NCBI GenBank assembly: GCA_963751355.1
Contig: CAVVVS010000041.1
Coordinates: 76,506-140,505 of the forward strand
Length of the DNA stretch: 64,000 nucleotides
Source: CAVVVS01 sp963751355
GTDB taxonomy: Bacteria; Bacteroidota; Ignavibacteria; Ignavibacteriales; Ignavibacteriaceae
Direction: 5' to 3'
Part shown: positions 37,230-45,582 of the stretch, one piece after another
Layout: each line of letters begins with the position of its first letter
Numbering within the stretch: position 1 is the first letter of the stretch
Notes under the pieces: generated by a model
Databases searched by the model: none
Seen by the model: the letters and a program-made list of their open reading frames with translations, nothing else
What the model was told of the DNA's origin: nothing
Position numbers and translations under genes: made by a program

Positions 37230-37986
37230 ATTTCAGTAGCATCATTTTCCTAACTTTGCTCCAAGCTCCAGCACTGATTCTGTAAAAATATATTCCTGAA
37301 GACACATGTACTCCAAAACTGTTATTTCCGTTCCAGGTTACTTCGTTGTAACCTTGGGGATACTTACCATCTGCTATCTTTTCTATTTCTCTTCCCATTA
37401 TATCATAAATAATGAGTTTCACATGTGTGGTTTTCGGTAATAAAAATGCTATTTTAGTTGATGGATTAAAAGGATTGGGAAAGTTGTTATACAGTTTATA
37501 GCTTTTAGGTGCTGCAACTGATATCCGTATCTCTCTCATTCTCTTCTGACCATTAGAGGTCTTTATTATTGCTAACAATGTTGTATCATTTTCTGCTGGT
37601 GCTTTTTCGTCCACTGTAAATTCAAACTCCGCATTTTTTGAGCTGTGGGCTGAAATACTTTTAATTAGCACCGCATTTGATTTGAATTTTAACCACGACG
37701 GCAGATTATAAAAAGTTACTGATACATTCTTTGTTTCGGTATTGGAATTATTTTGAACGTTCAACGAAATTTTATTTCCGACTGAGGCAAAAGGTACTTC
37801 CCACACTTTATCCGTTATATTTTGAAAATTCGCTAACCACTGCCGCATTGTAGTTTTGTTTGGCTTTAGAGAATGGAAATTTGGAATTTGAGAATATGGA
37901 ATTGTAGTCTGAGCATTTGTGATAGTAAAGAAAAAAATTGAAAATATAATAACTGTTGTTGCTGTTTTTATTTTACATTTTAACAT
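37228..37986 (-). CDS. Small secreted protein with T9SS sorting domain
   Basis: A 252-residue protein with an N-terminal signal (TVIIFSIFFFTITNAQ), a middle Ig-like/CARDB-like beta domain (VGNKISLNVQNNSNTETKNV to NAEFEFTVDEKAPA) and a T9SS C-terminal domain (NNFPNPFNPSTKIAFLLP to VRKMMLLK). It lacks a catalytic domain. The ancestor may have been a longer cargo protein, with this being the C-terminal part plus a signal. The stop codon is shared with the 5' end of the group II intron. It lies 29 bases after the FIMAH-domain gene and may be co-transcribed with it. Confidence 0.7.
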   Translation of the reverse strand: MLKCKIKTATTVIIFSIFFFTITNAQTTIPYSQIPNFHSLKPNKTTMRQWLANFQNITDKVWEVPFASVGNKISLNVQNNSNTETKNVSVTFYNLPSWLKFKSNAVLIKSISAHSSKNAEFEFTVDEKAPAENDTTLLAIIKTSNGQKRMREIRISVAAPKSYKLYNNFPNPFNPSTKIAFLLPKTTHVKLIIYDIMGREIEKIADGKYPQGYNEVTWNGNNSFGVHVSSGIYFYRISAGAWSKVRKMMLLK

Positions 37987-38015
37987 TTTGAAAATACCCT
38001 CCCTACTCGATTCGT

Positions 38016-39398
38016 TTACTTTAAGCTGTCAATTAAATATTTCGCGTTATATTTTAATAGCGCGTAAGCTTCACTTGAAAGATATTTCCCTTTTTGTGCT
38101 TCAACTTCATTTAAAAAAGCATTTAATATATTTTTAACTTCCTTCATGTTTCCGGAAGAAAATTTCTTCTTAGCGTTATCAAGCTTTGAATCAAGGCTGT
38201 TGGCTATGCCTTTATTGTTTATCCAACCTAAGGAAACGGAACGGTGCTTGAATGAAATAAGTGTGTCGAGAAAATTGAGCGGTATAAATGGGGTAGGAGG
38301 ATCTGATGGTCCGATTGTGAAACCATGTAAAGAATTAGTGAAAATATCGGATAAGTCTCCGTTTGAATTATATCCTTGAATGTAAAACTGCTCAATTTTA
38401 GGTAAAGCGGTTGTGCTGAATTTATATATATCCATTTCACCTTGTGGTAAAAGATTATCCATGTATACATCATCCCAACTCAATAAAGGCTGTTTTGTCC
38501 ATACATCGAATATCCATTCTTTCCGTCCTGAAATGTAAGATATTGAGTTTGTCCCTTGTCTTATCGCGAAGGTTTCTATCTTTTGCAAACTCGTATTTTT
38601 GTTCTTTAGAATATAGGAAAAGTATAAGCTGTCATTACCCTGAGTCACTGATGCGCTTACAATTGCATGAATTTTATTTCTAGGAAGGGCAATTGTTTTT
38701 GCATATGACGATGTATCAACACTCACGTAATTTTTGCCATTCCAAGCATACAGAACAGATATATCTTTTGATGGTATGTTATTAGTTTGCCATTTACCTT
38801 TTATTCCTAATATCCCATTGCCTTCCAGATCAACGAAATTTTCTTCATCTGCATAAGAAACAAGATTGGATTGACCATTACTATCGTATAGATTAAGCGG
38901 TACTCCTTTATTTCCGTCCCAGGAAAAAATCCAGATATAATCGGCAGCACCATGTACTCCTTCTTTCCATTTAGTAACAATGTCTACTTTTCCATTATTG
39001 TTCATATCAAGAATTGGATTTATCTCTGCATCTATAACACCGTTGCTATTGATAATTGCAGAAGAGTGCCAAATAATATCTCCATCTCTATACACGCCAA
39101 CAAATCCTTTGGGAAAACTCCCATCAGCTTGCATTTTACCGGAAGCGAGGAAGACAAAGCAGTGTTCCAGAGTGTGGTACGGGTCTTGTATCTCTAAAGG
39201 TTTGTTTGGAGTTAAGGAACTATCAATATTAATAATGTCAATTGTATTGAGATCGTACATACCCGATCCATATAATGCGTTTACTTTATTTGTAATTGAT
39301 TCTCTAATCACATTGGTAACCCCCGGATTTGGCTGAGCGATTAATGTTAAAGTATATCCAAAGGTTAATATTATTAGCGGAATTAATTTTTTCATCAT
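38016..39398 (-). CDS. Secreted protein with beta-propeller-like region and C-terminal FIMAH-type domain
   Basis: A 460-residue protein with a signal peptide (KKLIPLIILTFGYTLTLIAQ). The middle has FG-GAP/VCBS-like pieces with acidic loops (DMNNNGKVDIVTKWK, DLEGNGILGIKGKW), as in integrin-type beta-propellers. The C-terminus (GWINNKGIANSLDSKLDNAK to LNAFLNEVEAQKGKYLSSEA) matches the short helical FIMAH domain found at the ends of many secreted proteins. No T9SS signal is present. Function is unknown; extracellular binding is likely. It is 14 bases from the transglycosylase-like gene upstream. Confidence 0.65.
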   Translation of the reverse strand: MMKKLIPLIILTFGYTLTLIAQPNPGVTNVIRESITNKVNALYGSGMYDLNTIDIINIDSSLTPNKPLEIQDPYHTLEHCFVFLASGKMQADGSFPKGFVGVYRDGDIIWHSSAIINSNGVIDAEINPILDMNNNGKVDIVTKWKEGVHGAADYIWIFSWDGNKGVPLNLYDSNGQSNLVSYADEENFVDLEGNGILGIKGKWQTNNIPSKDISVLYAWNGKNYVSVDTSSYAKTIALPRNKIHAIVSASVTQGNDSLYFSYILKNKNTSLQKIETFAIRQGTNSISYISGRKEWIFDVWTKQPLLSWDDVYMDNLLPQGEMDIYKFSTTALPKIEQFYIQGYNSNGDLSDIFTNSLHGFTIGPSDPPTPFIPLNFLDTLISFKHRSVSLGWINNKGIANSLDSKLDNAKKKFSSGNMKEVKNILNAFLNEVEAQKGKYLSSEAYALLKYNAKYLIDSLK

Positions 39399-39412
39399 GC
39401 CTCGGTACCTTC

Positions 39413-41017
39413 TTAGGGTTGTGGTATAAAATTTCTTGATTTCTGAAAAACTTCAGTTTTATAAGCACTTCTAGGGTTCCACTTTCCATAAACAAATTTG
39501 TACAAACTTTCCTCGAAGCCGTCTGGCCAATTGCCTACACTTTCAACGGATGAACCGATATTATTTACTAATAGAGATTTTTGGTATTGAATAGAAAGAT
39601 TCAATATAGTAGAGGTGGTATTTAGATCTTCAGGAAGGTGTGATATATCCTCGATAAAACCTCTATAAATAGCCGTAGAATATAACATCTGTAACAAACC
39701 GTATGAACTAGCTATACGAGTTTGCGCTAAAATTTTCTTAGTACCTCCATGCCATTTATCTCGTAAAAATATAACCATTTGTGCATTAGCTTTTTTAGCT
39801 GCGTAGCTCAATTTATATTTTTGAAGTTCCTTTTTTAAGAAGGTACTATAGTATCTCTGAATTTTCTTATAAGGCAAAAAATTCATTGTATCCGCATGGG
39901 TTCTAACCCCGTATAATTTGTGAGAATCGTCGGCATTGTTGTTTATCAATTGAGAATGATCATAAATTACATCCCATACGTATTTGTTAGGATAAATGTA
40001 AGAGATTTTTTGGACATATTTGTGATCGGGAATAGGAGGATTATCTACGTTACTTAATGTTATGTAAAATGGATTTCTTGTACGGTTCTTTATCCAACTC
40101 CAAAACTGTACTGTGTAAGGTTCATATCTATATGATGGTGCAAATCCAACACCAACATTTCCTCCAAAATTGTAAGTAGCTGCCTCCTGTTCCATTTGTC
40201 CTTTGATTAACTGGGGTGGAATTCCGTAATGACCGGAGTATGTTATACATAAACTGTCAATATTAATATTATTGCCAAATACATCTTTCGCCTTTGAATA
40301 ATTACTTCCAAGTTTTGTTGGTTTCTTCACTTCAATATCAATCGAGGCAATCTTGCCATCTTTCGTATTATGAGCAGTAAGTGTTGTTTCAAATGTTTTT
40401 CCAGCTTCCCAGTACCTTCCAATCAATCTTATCATACCCTTTGGTAAAGGACTCATTCCAGTAAAAATATTGCCGTTGTAAACAGGATATTCATATTCCC
40501 AATAAATGGGATTTTTTTCACTGCTAGAAGCTGCCGTTGGATTATCAAAAACAATACTACTAATTCCCGGATTGCTTGTTGGGTCCTTAGTCTCGTGGAT
40601 CGTTAATTGTCCATTATCTTCAGTCGCATAATAATATTTTGTTTCGCCAAGTAATATTGAGTAACCTTTATCATATTTCAAATATAAATTGGCCACATCT
40701 GCGGGTGCATTGCTCCACAACAGCTCTTCCCAGCATAAATAATCCGGTACTGTTCCCATCATATAAATTTGTCCACCATAATCTCTAATAAAATCGTCAA
40801 ATCCTCCAGATGGAAATACCGGTGTAGCTTTATAGGTTCCATTAAAATCAAAGTTTAAAACATCACCTGCATTTACTTTTATTGAAAAAGCACCAGGAGG
40901 CGCATCGTGGAAGTAGGGATCACCGTAAATTTGATTAACTCTAAAATATGAAAAGGTGAACGTTGCTGATTGTCCCGTGCAGCTGTTGTAACTCGGCCAT
41001 TGATCATAAGAACTCAC
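39413..41017 (-). CDS. Lytic-transglycosylase-like protein, N-terminally truncated
   Basis: The C-terminal half has features of an SLT-type transglycosylase fold: IPPQLIKGQMEQEAATYNFG (with a Glu at the place of the catalytic acid), ARIASSYGLLQML-like SSYGLLQMLYSTAIYRG, then LNTTSTILNLSIQYQKSLL. The N-terminal half is a beta-rich region of unknown type. The only start is a GTG at 41017 with no signal peptide. The frame remains coding-like upstream (GTCQLKVDTLAWE) and then meets a TAA just past CGGAACTTGTCAAT. I infer that the 5' end, including any signal peptide, has been lost. Expression from the GTG would give a cytoplasmic protein, which makes little sense for a peptidoglycan enzyme. Confidence 0.55.
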   Translation of the reverse strand: MSSYDQWPSYNSCTGQSATFTFSYFRVNQIYGDPYFHDAPPGAFSIKVNAGDVLNFDFNGTYKATPVFPSGGFDDFIRDYGGQIYMMGTVPDYLCWEELLWSNAPADVANLYLKYDKGYSILLGETKYYYATEDNGQLTIHETKDPTSNPGISSIVFDNPTAASSSEKNPIYWEYEYPVYNGNIFTGMSPLPKGMIRLIGRYWEAGKTFETTLTAHNTKDGKIASIDIEVKKPTKLGSNYSKAKDVFGNNINIDSLCITYSGHYGIPPQLIKGQMEQEAATYNFGGNVGVGFAPSYRYEPYTVQFWSWIKNRTRNPFYITLSNVDNPPIPDHKYVQKISYIYPNKYVWDVIYDHSQLINNNADDSHKLYGVRTHADTMNFLPYKKIQRYYSTFLKKELQKYKLSYAAKKANAQMVIFLRDKWHGGTKKILAQTRIASSYGLLQMLYSTAIYRGFIEDISHLPEDLNTTSTILNLSIQYQKSLLVNNIGSSVESVGNWPDGFEESLYKFVYGKWNPRSAYKTEVFQKSRNFIPQP

Positions 41018-41185
41018 TTCCCAAGCTAATGTGTCTACTTTTAATTGACAAGTTCCGATGTCTTATCGTCATGCTAAGTCAAATTCACATTCACTTATAA
41101 CAAATGTCTTATCAATTCAATGTCTCTGGTGGATAGTTAGAAGATTAATAAAAGTAATTTTAACAAACTAACTAAGAGAAAGGAA

Positions 41186-41386
41186 ATGCAAATAATCAAC
41201 TTTAATCAAAAACCTATAACAGCAGACTCACAGCTGAGGTATTCCAATGGTATTTCACTATCCGCTGAAAATTTAATTGATGGACCGGTAGTCAGCCAAA
41301 CTACTCTAGGAAGAGTTCGCCGCGGAAAATTCAAATGCTATAGGTGGTTGTCTGAAATTATTCTCCGACGGAATTACTGCAACTAA
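41186..41386 (+). CDS. Small hypothetical protein
   Basis: A 66-residue frame with a good ribosome binding site (AAAGGA just before the ATG). Sequence opens MQIINFNQKPITADSQLRYS and has a basic C-terminus (LGRVRRGKFKCYRW). I do not recognise it. It lies just upstream of a RadC scrap and may be the 5' remnant of a mobile-element gene rather than a functional protein. Confidence 0.35.
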   Translation: MQIINFNQKPITADSQLRYSNGISLSAENLIDGPVVSQTTLGRVRRGKFKCYRWLSEIILRRNYCN

Positions 41387-41415
41387 ATGTGCATACGAAT
41401 TGGGGAATAGTTATA

Positions 41416-41523
41416 ACTAAGAAAATTGTAGAAGCAGGTAAGATTAACGACATTTCAGTATTCGATCATATAATCTTCGGAGATGATTCTTACACTTCTT
41501 TAGTTGAAAGAAGAGTAATTTGA
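41416..41523 (+). pseudogene. RadC C-terminal remnant
   Basis: The frame TKKIVEAGKINDISVFDHII then FGDDSYTSLVERRVI and a stop matches the last third of RadC/JAB-domain proteins, which usually read LVEAGKLLDIPVLDHIIIG. The N-terminal helix-hairpin-helix part and the metal-binding HxH region are missing. RadC-like genes are common in integrative elements, often next to tRNA genes, and here a tRNA-Thr lies 220 bases away. Confidence 0.65.
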
Positions 41524-41679
41524 CGATGAAATAGGGTCAAATATACTAATAATTGACGCTAAAGATATTTTTCATTATCCGTATTAATCATTAAATTTTA
41601 ATTGTAACTAATTTCTTTAAGGAAGTTCTTTTATTAAGTATGTTTAACCGTGTACAGTGATGTGTACAGTACAGTTGGT

Positions 41680-41720
41680 TTAAAAATAAAGAAACCGCCT
41701 AATTGTCAGACGGTTTTCTT
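41680..41720 (-). terminator. Terminator of the tRNA-Thr gene
   Basis: On the minus strand AAACCGTC and GGCGGTTT pair over 8 bp around a 9-base loop, followed by CTTTATTTTT. It lies about 25 bases after the tRNA 3' end, as expected for its rho-independent terminator. Confidence 0.7.
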
Positions 41721-41739
41721 TGATTTTGGCTTATTTTCG

Positions 41740-41812
41740 AGCTGGCGGTCGGACTTGAACCAACGACCGGCTGATTACAAATCAGCTGCTCTACCAACTG
41801 AGCTACGCCAGC
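41740..41812 (-). tRNA. tRNA-Thr (anticodon TGT)
   Basis: The minus strand folds as a standard tRNA: acceptor GCTGGCG/CGCCAGC, D arm GCTCAGTTGGTAGAGC, anticodon stem GCTGA/TCAGC with loop TTTGTAA (anticodon TGT, reading ACA) and T arm GTTGGTTCAAGTCCGAC. CCA is not encoded. It borders the accessory patch of 34.8-41.7 kb and could be an integration target, although no duplicated 3' end was found. Confidence 0.95.
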
Positions 41813-41933
41813 ATTTCATTATCAATTCAAAATTATGAAAATATTTCAGCAGTTCGAATCAATAATTTTTAGTCTTCAAAATTAACAGATTTTATTATCC
41901 TTTGCAAGATTTTTCTTTAGTCTGATTCGTTTT

Positions 41934-43265
41934 TCATTCTGACTCGTCTTCTTTTCCTCCGAATTTTCCCTCTTTATCATGAACCTTAAACTGAACCATT
42001 TTCTGCCTTATTTTTTTCATTAACTCAAAACTCAGTTCGTTATGAACAAAAGTTTCACCCGCATTCAAAATCTTTCCCGATTTATACGCAATAAATCCAG
42101 CGACAGTATTATACTCATCCGATACCGGTAGTTCTATATTAAATGTTTTATTGAAATCATCCGTTGCCATTGAACCTAAAATATAAAATGTTCCATCCGG
42201 CAGTTTGCCATATTCATTAAATTCCGGTGTGGAATTATTTCCAAGATCACCTACAATTTCTTCCAAAATATCTTCAATTGTAATAATTCCTTCAGTGCCC
42301 CCGTATTCATCCGTTACAATAGCCAATCTTTCACCCCTTCTTTGCATTTCTCTTAAAATCTCCGAAATTAATTTTGTTTCCGGGACAAAATATGCTGGGC
42401 GAATAAGAGTTTTAACTTCAACCGGAACATTTTCGATAAATGCCCGCATAAAATCTTTTGAATGCATTACACCTATTATGTTATCGGGAGAATCATGAAA
42501 AACCGGAATTAGCGAATGATTTGTTTGTAATATTTGTTTTGCAATTTCCGAATCATCACCAATCAACTCAATGGCAGACATATCCGTTCGCGGAACCATC
42601 ACTTCATTAGCCCGCAGATCATTGAATTCAAATACGTTCTCAATAATTTCCTGCTCGGTTTCATCAATTGCTCCTGTTTTTACACCTTCCGATATAATGA
42701 TTCTAATTTCATCTTCCGAAAATCTTGTTTGGGAAAAATCGGTTTTTTCTTTAAATGGAAACAAAAATATGTTTCCGGCAGCTGTAACAAGTTTTACAGG
42801 GTACTTAAATAACAATGAGAAAAATATCATAAAACGAACGGATGCTCTGCCTAAAGATTCCGAATATTTAAATCCAAGCGCCTTGGGAATCAGTATCGTA
42901 AAAATTAAAGTTAATAATGACGAAATGATTAACGCGGTAATAAATGAGATTATCCCTGCATAGGAATTTAAAAATAAATTATCGATGTTAATCAAATAAG
43001 GGAAAAACAATTTCATAGAAAGGTGCCAGCAAAGCAATCCTGTGGCTAAGATAAAAAGATTGGTGACAATTTGGACTGTACCAAAAAAATTATTCGGCTC
43101 GGCATGAATTCTTTCAAATAAATTTGCCGCTTTATCGTTTTTTTCTTTTAATTCTTCAATTTTGTTTCTTCCGAACGAAGCGATTGCAGCCTCCGCCGCG
43201 GAAAGGTAGCCTGCAAAAAGGATGAAAAGCAGTACTAATATAATTTCAATTAAAAATGAATCCAT
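41934..43265 (-). CDS. CNNM/CorC (HlyC)-family membrane protein
   Basis: A 443-residue protein with an N-terminal DUF21 membrane domain of three to four helices (ILVLLFILFAGYLSAAEAAI, FGTVQIVTNLFILATGLLCW), a CBS pair (ANEVMVPRTDMSAIELIG, HSLIPVFHDSPDNIIGVMHS, TDEYGGTEGIITIEDILEEI) and a C-terminal CorC_HlyC domain (NIELPVSDEYNTVAGFIAYK). The family is linked to Mg or Co ion export; in Bacteroidota a relative (GldE) is linked to gliding. No neighbour refines the role. Confidence 0.9.
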   Translation of the reverse strand: MDSFLIEIILVLLFILFAGYLSAAEAAIASFGRNKIEELKEKNDKAANLFERIHAEPNNFFGTVQIVTNLFILATGLLCWHLSMKLFFPYLINIDNLFLNSYAGIISFITALIISSLLTLIFTILIPKALGFKYSESLGRASVRFMIFFSLLFKYPVKLVTAAGNIFLFPFKEKTDFSQTRFSEDEIRIIISEGVKTGAIDETEQEIIENVFEFNDLRANEVMVPRTDMSAIELIGDDSEIAKQILQTNHSLIPVFHDSPDNIIGVMHSKDFMRAFIENVPVEVKTLIRPAYFVPETKLISEILREMQRRGERLAIVTDEYGGTEGIITIEDILEEIVGDLGNNSTPEFNEYGKLPDGTFYILGSMATDDFNKTFNIELPVSDEYNTVAGFIAYKSGKILNAGETFVHNELSFELMKKIRQKMVQFKVHDKEGKFGGKEDESE

Positions 43266-43684
43266 TATATTATTTTTACCGGTTTAGCTTAATTTGATTA
43301 CTGCTAGGTAAAAATTTATTCCTCCTCTAATATTTATAAAATGAATTACTAAATTTATCACAAAATATCATTATAAATCAATAATTACCAATTCTCTTTG
43401 ACTTTACTTTTTCAATTAAACACTTAATGACTGTATTATATAATTTCATCTTTTTTTTTATTCATAAAACAGATTTACCGGTTGTGTTAATGATTTATTA
43501 TATTTGTTTATAAATTATTTTTATATATCATTATTTATTAAATGATTAAGTAAGTCTGGTTTACTTTTTTTACAAGCATCAAGTTTTTTTACTTCAATAG
43601 GATTTGACTGTCGCGGATTATTAAAAACAGAGGGAAAGTGTTTTCCTGAAGCTGAAAAATAATTATAACCATCAATGGAAAAAT
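43266..43684. other. Divergent intergenic region
   Basis: Very AT-rich, no gene seen. It separates the minus-strand CNNM gene from the plus-strand DUF971/TrmH pair, so it should contain two divergent promoters. I could not assign promoter motifs. Confidence 0.5.
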
Positions 43685-44032
43685 TTGAGTATGACACCAA
43701 AACAAATTAAAATACACGAAAAGACTCATTTACTTATAAAATGGGATGACAATTCCGAAACTAAAATAAATTTGAAATATCTGCGGGATGAATGTCCTTG
43801 TGCAGGCTGTAAAGGCGAAACGATATTGTTAAAAACTTACCGCCCCGCAAAACCGAAATCTCAAAACCCAGATATGTACAAGATAAAAGATATACAAAGT
43901 GTTGGAGGATATGCAATTCAAATTACATGGAAAGACGGCCACAATACCGGTATCTATACGTGGGAATATCTCATTAAACTAGGCGAGGATCAGGACAGAG
44001 GCAGCAAGCAAGATTATGACAAATTAATTTGA
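43685..44032 (+). CDS. DUF971 family protein
   Basis: A 115-residue protein matching the short DUF971 (gamma-butyrobetaine-hydroxylase N-terminal-like) family: LIKWDDNSETKINLKYLRDE followed by CPCAGCKGE and DIQSVGGYAIQITWKDGHNT then IYTWEYL. The Cys residues are typical of a metal site. The start is a TTG at 43685 or the ATG at 43691. The stop overlaps the methyltransferase start by four bases, so the two are co-translated. Some relatives take part in iron-sulfur cluster handling; the role here is not certain. Confidence 0.85.
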   Translation: MSMTPKQIKIHEKTHLLIKWDDNSETKINLKYLRDECPCAGCKGETILLKTYRPAKPKSQNPDMYKIKDIQSVGGYAIQITWKDGHNTGIYTWEYLIKLGEDQDRGSKQDYDKLI

Positions 44033-44814
44033 TGATTTCAAAAAACGATATAAAATATTATTCTTCCCTGCTCAATAAAAAATATCGGGAAAGAGAAAAT
44101 AAATTTTTAGTCGAAGGGACTAAAATTACCGCGGAATCGTTAAACAGCAATTATAAATGTGAAATTGTTTTCGTTACACCTGAATACCTCGATAAAAATA
44201 AAGTTTTTACCAATGGCATTATTGAAAAAAATCTTAGGATTGAGGTAATTAACAATAGGGATTTCTTAAAACTCAGTGATACAGTAAATCCGCAGGGAAT
44301 TGCGGCAGTTCTAAATATTCCGGCTCTTGTTGATGTGAAAATTGAAAATTTATTTAACTCGCTTATTGTTTGCCTGGAAAATATATCCGACCCCGGAAAC
44401 ACTGGGACAATAATTAGAAATAGCGATTGGTTCGGTATTAATGATTTAATTTTAAGTAAAAATTGTGCTGAAATTTATAATCCTAAAACAATTCGTGCAA
44501 GTATGGGGTCAATTTTTCACGTTAACTTATATCCCGGTATTAATTTACCCGTTACTTTAAGTGAGTTAAAAAATAAAGGGTTCAAGATTCTTTGTGCTGA
44601 TTTGCAAGGCCTTAATATTTTCGATTATAAACTTGATTATAAATCAATATTAATATTTTCTAATGAAGCTAACGGTCCGACCCCGCAGTTGCTAAATATT
44701 GCAGATAATAAGATAACAATACCAAAATTTGGCAAAGCAGAATCGCTAAACGTCGCATCAGCTTCGGCTGTGATACTCGGGGAGTTTGCTAAAAATTCTT
44801 TAAAAATTATCTAA
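44029..44814 (+). CDS. TrmH/SpoU-family RNA 2'-O-methyltransferase
   Basis: A 261-residue protein with an N-terminal substrate-binding domain (SLLNKKYRERENKFLVEGTK) and the SPOUT methyltransferase domain: CLENISDPGNTGTIIRNSDW (motif 1), NPKTIRASMGSIFHVNLY (motif 2 region) and ILIFSNEANGP to KAESLNVASASAVILGEFAK (SAM knot, motif 3). It methylates ribose in tRNA or rRNA, and the N-terminal layout resembles 23S rRNA enzymes such as RlmB or TsnR relatives. ATGA overlaps the DUF971 stop. Confidence 0.9.
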   Translation: MMISKNDIKYYSSLLNKKYRERENKFLVEGTKITAESLNSNYKCEIVFVTPEYLDKNKVFTNGIIEKNLRIEVINNRDFLKLSDTVNPQGIAAVLNIPALVDVKIENLFNSLIVCLENISDPGNTGTIIRNSDWFGINDLILSKNCAEIYNPKTIRASMGSIFHVNLYPGINLPVTLSELKNKGFKILCADLQGLNIFDYKLDYKSILIFSNEANGPTPQLLNIADNKITIPKFGKAESLNVASASAVILGEFAKNSLKII

Positions 44815-45048
44815 TTTTCTTGGACATTCTTAATAAATAGATTTATTTTGAACAAGAAATATTATATTTTGGTAAATCTTACAAAAATCTTTCCCATATC
44901 TCCGAATAGAGAGATATTAGGTGTGACTATTCTTTGAGATGAGGGCAATCTTAGGATACTGCTATGTTTAACTCTTTCTATTTTTATTTAAATTCATAAT
45001 TCATTGTTTATTCCGATAACAAAAAAAAACGATACCTAGGAGGTTAAA

Positions 45049-45582
45049 ATGGAATTATCTAAAATAGCATTTTTAGAAACCTACGCTCTGGATGATAACG
45101 AGGGTATTATGGGGGCTATTCTTGTGGCTGATCAAGATACTAAACCGCTGGAATTCAGGGTTACCGCACCAATTAAACCCACAAATTTTCAGAAGACATT
45201 ATACGGCAACGTGCTGATGGAACATATACTCGTAGAATTGGTTTCCGTACCTCTATTAAATGCAATAGAACAGGAGATTGATCTTATCCTAGTTAAGGAT
45301 CCTTTTTTCCTTGGTGCAAACTCTAAACAGGGAGTAAGAGTGGTTAGAGTTTTTAATAAAGATGACAATCCATCAAAGACTAAATCTGCAACAGAGGAAT
45401 TAAATTCTCCATTGGGAGAAAATATTAAAATTTTCCTCGAGACTTCTAAAAAGTTCGAAAATGAACTTCCCGATATAAAAGATAGACTTAATTCTATTGC
45501 AGAATCCCGGAATTTACTGGAACCATTCGAACGTCTCAAAACTGCATGCGAACAAGTGCACCAGCAAAAAACGGGTGAATAA
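45049..45582 (+). CDS. Unrecognised 177-residue partner of the SNF2-like gene
   Basis: Strong AGGAGG ribosome binding site seven bases before the ATG. The protein is soluble with no signal peptide. The N-terminal 110 residues look like a compact alpha/beta domain (LSKIAFLETYALDDNEGIMG, PLEFRVTAPIKPTNFQKTLY). The C-terminal 60 residues are charged and helical (ENIKIFLETSKKFENELPDI), probably a coiled coil. I do not recognise the family. Its stop and the next gene's start share bases (TAATG), so the two proteins are probably made in fixed proportion and work together. It may be a specificity or loading subunit for the ATPase; this is inference. Confidence 0.75.
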   Translation: MELSKIAFLETYALDDNEGIMGAILVADQDTKPLEFRVTAPIKPTNFQKTLYGNVLMEHILVELVSVPLLNAIEQEIDLILVKDPFFLGANSKQGVRVVRVFNKDDNPSKTKSATEELNSPLGENIKIFLETSKKFENELPDIKDRLNSIAESRNLLEPFERLKTACEQVHQQKTGE

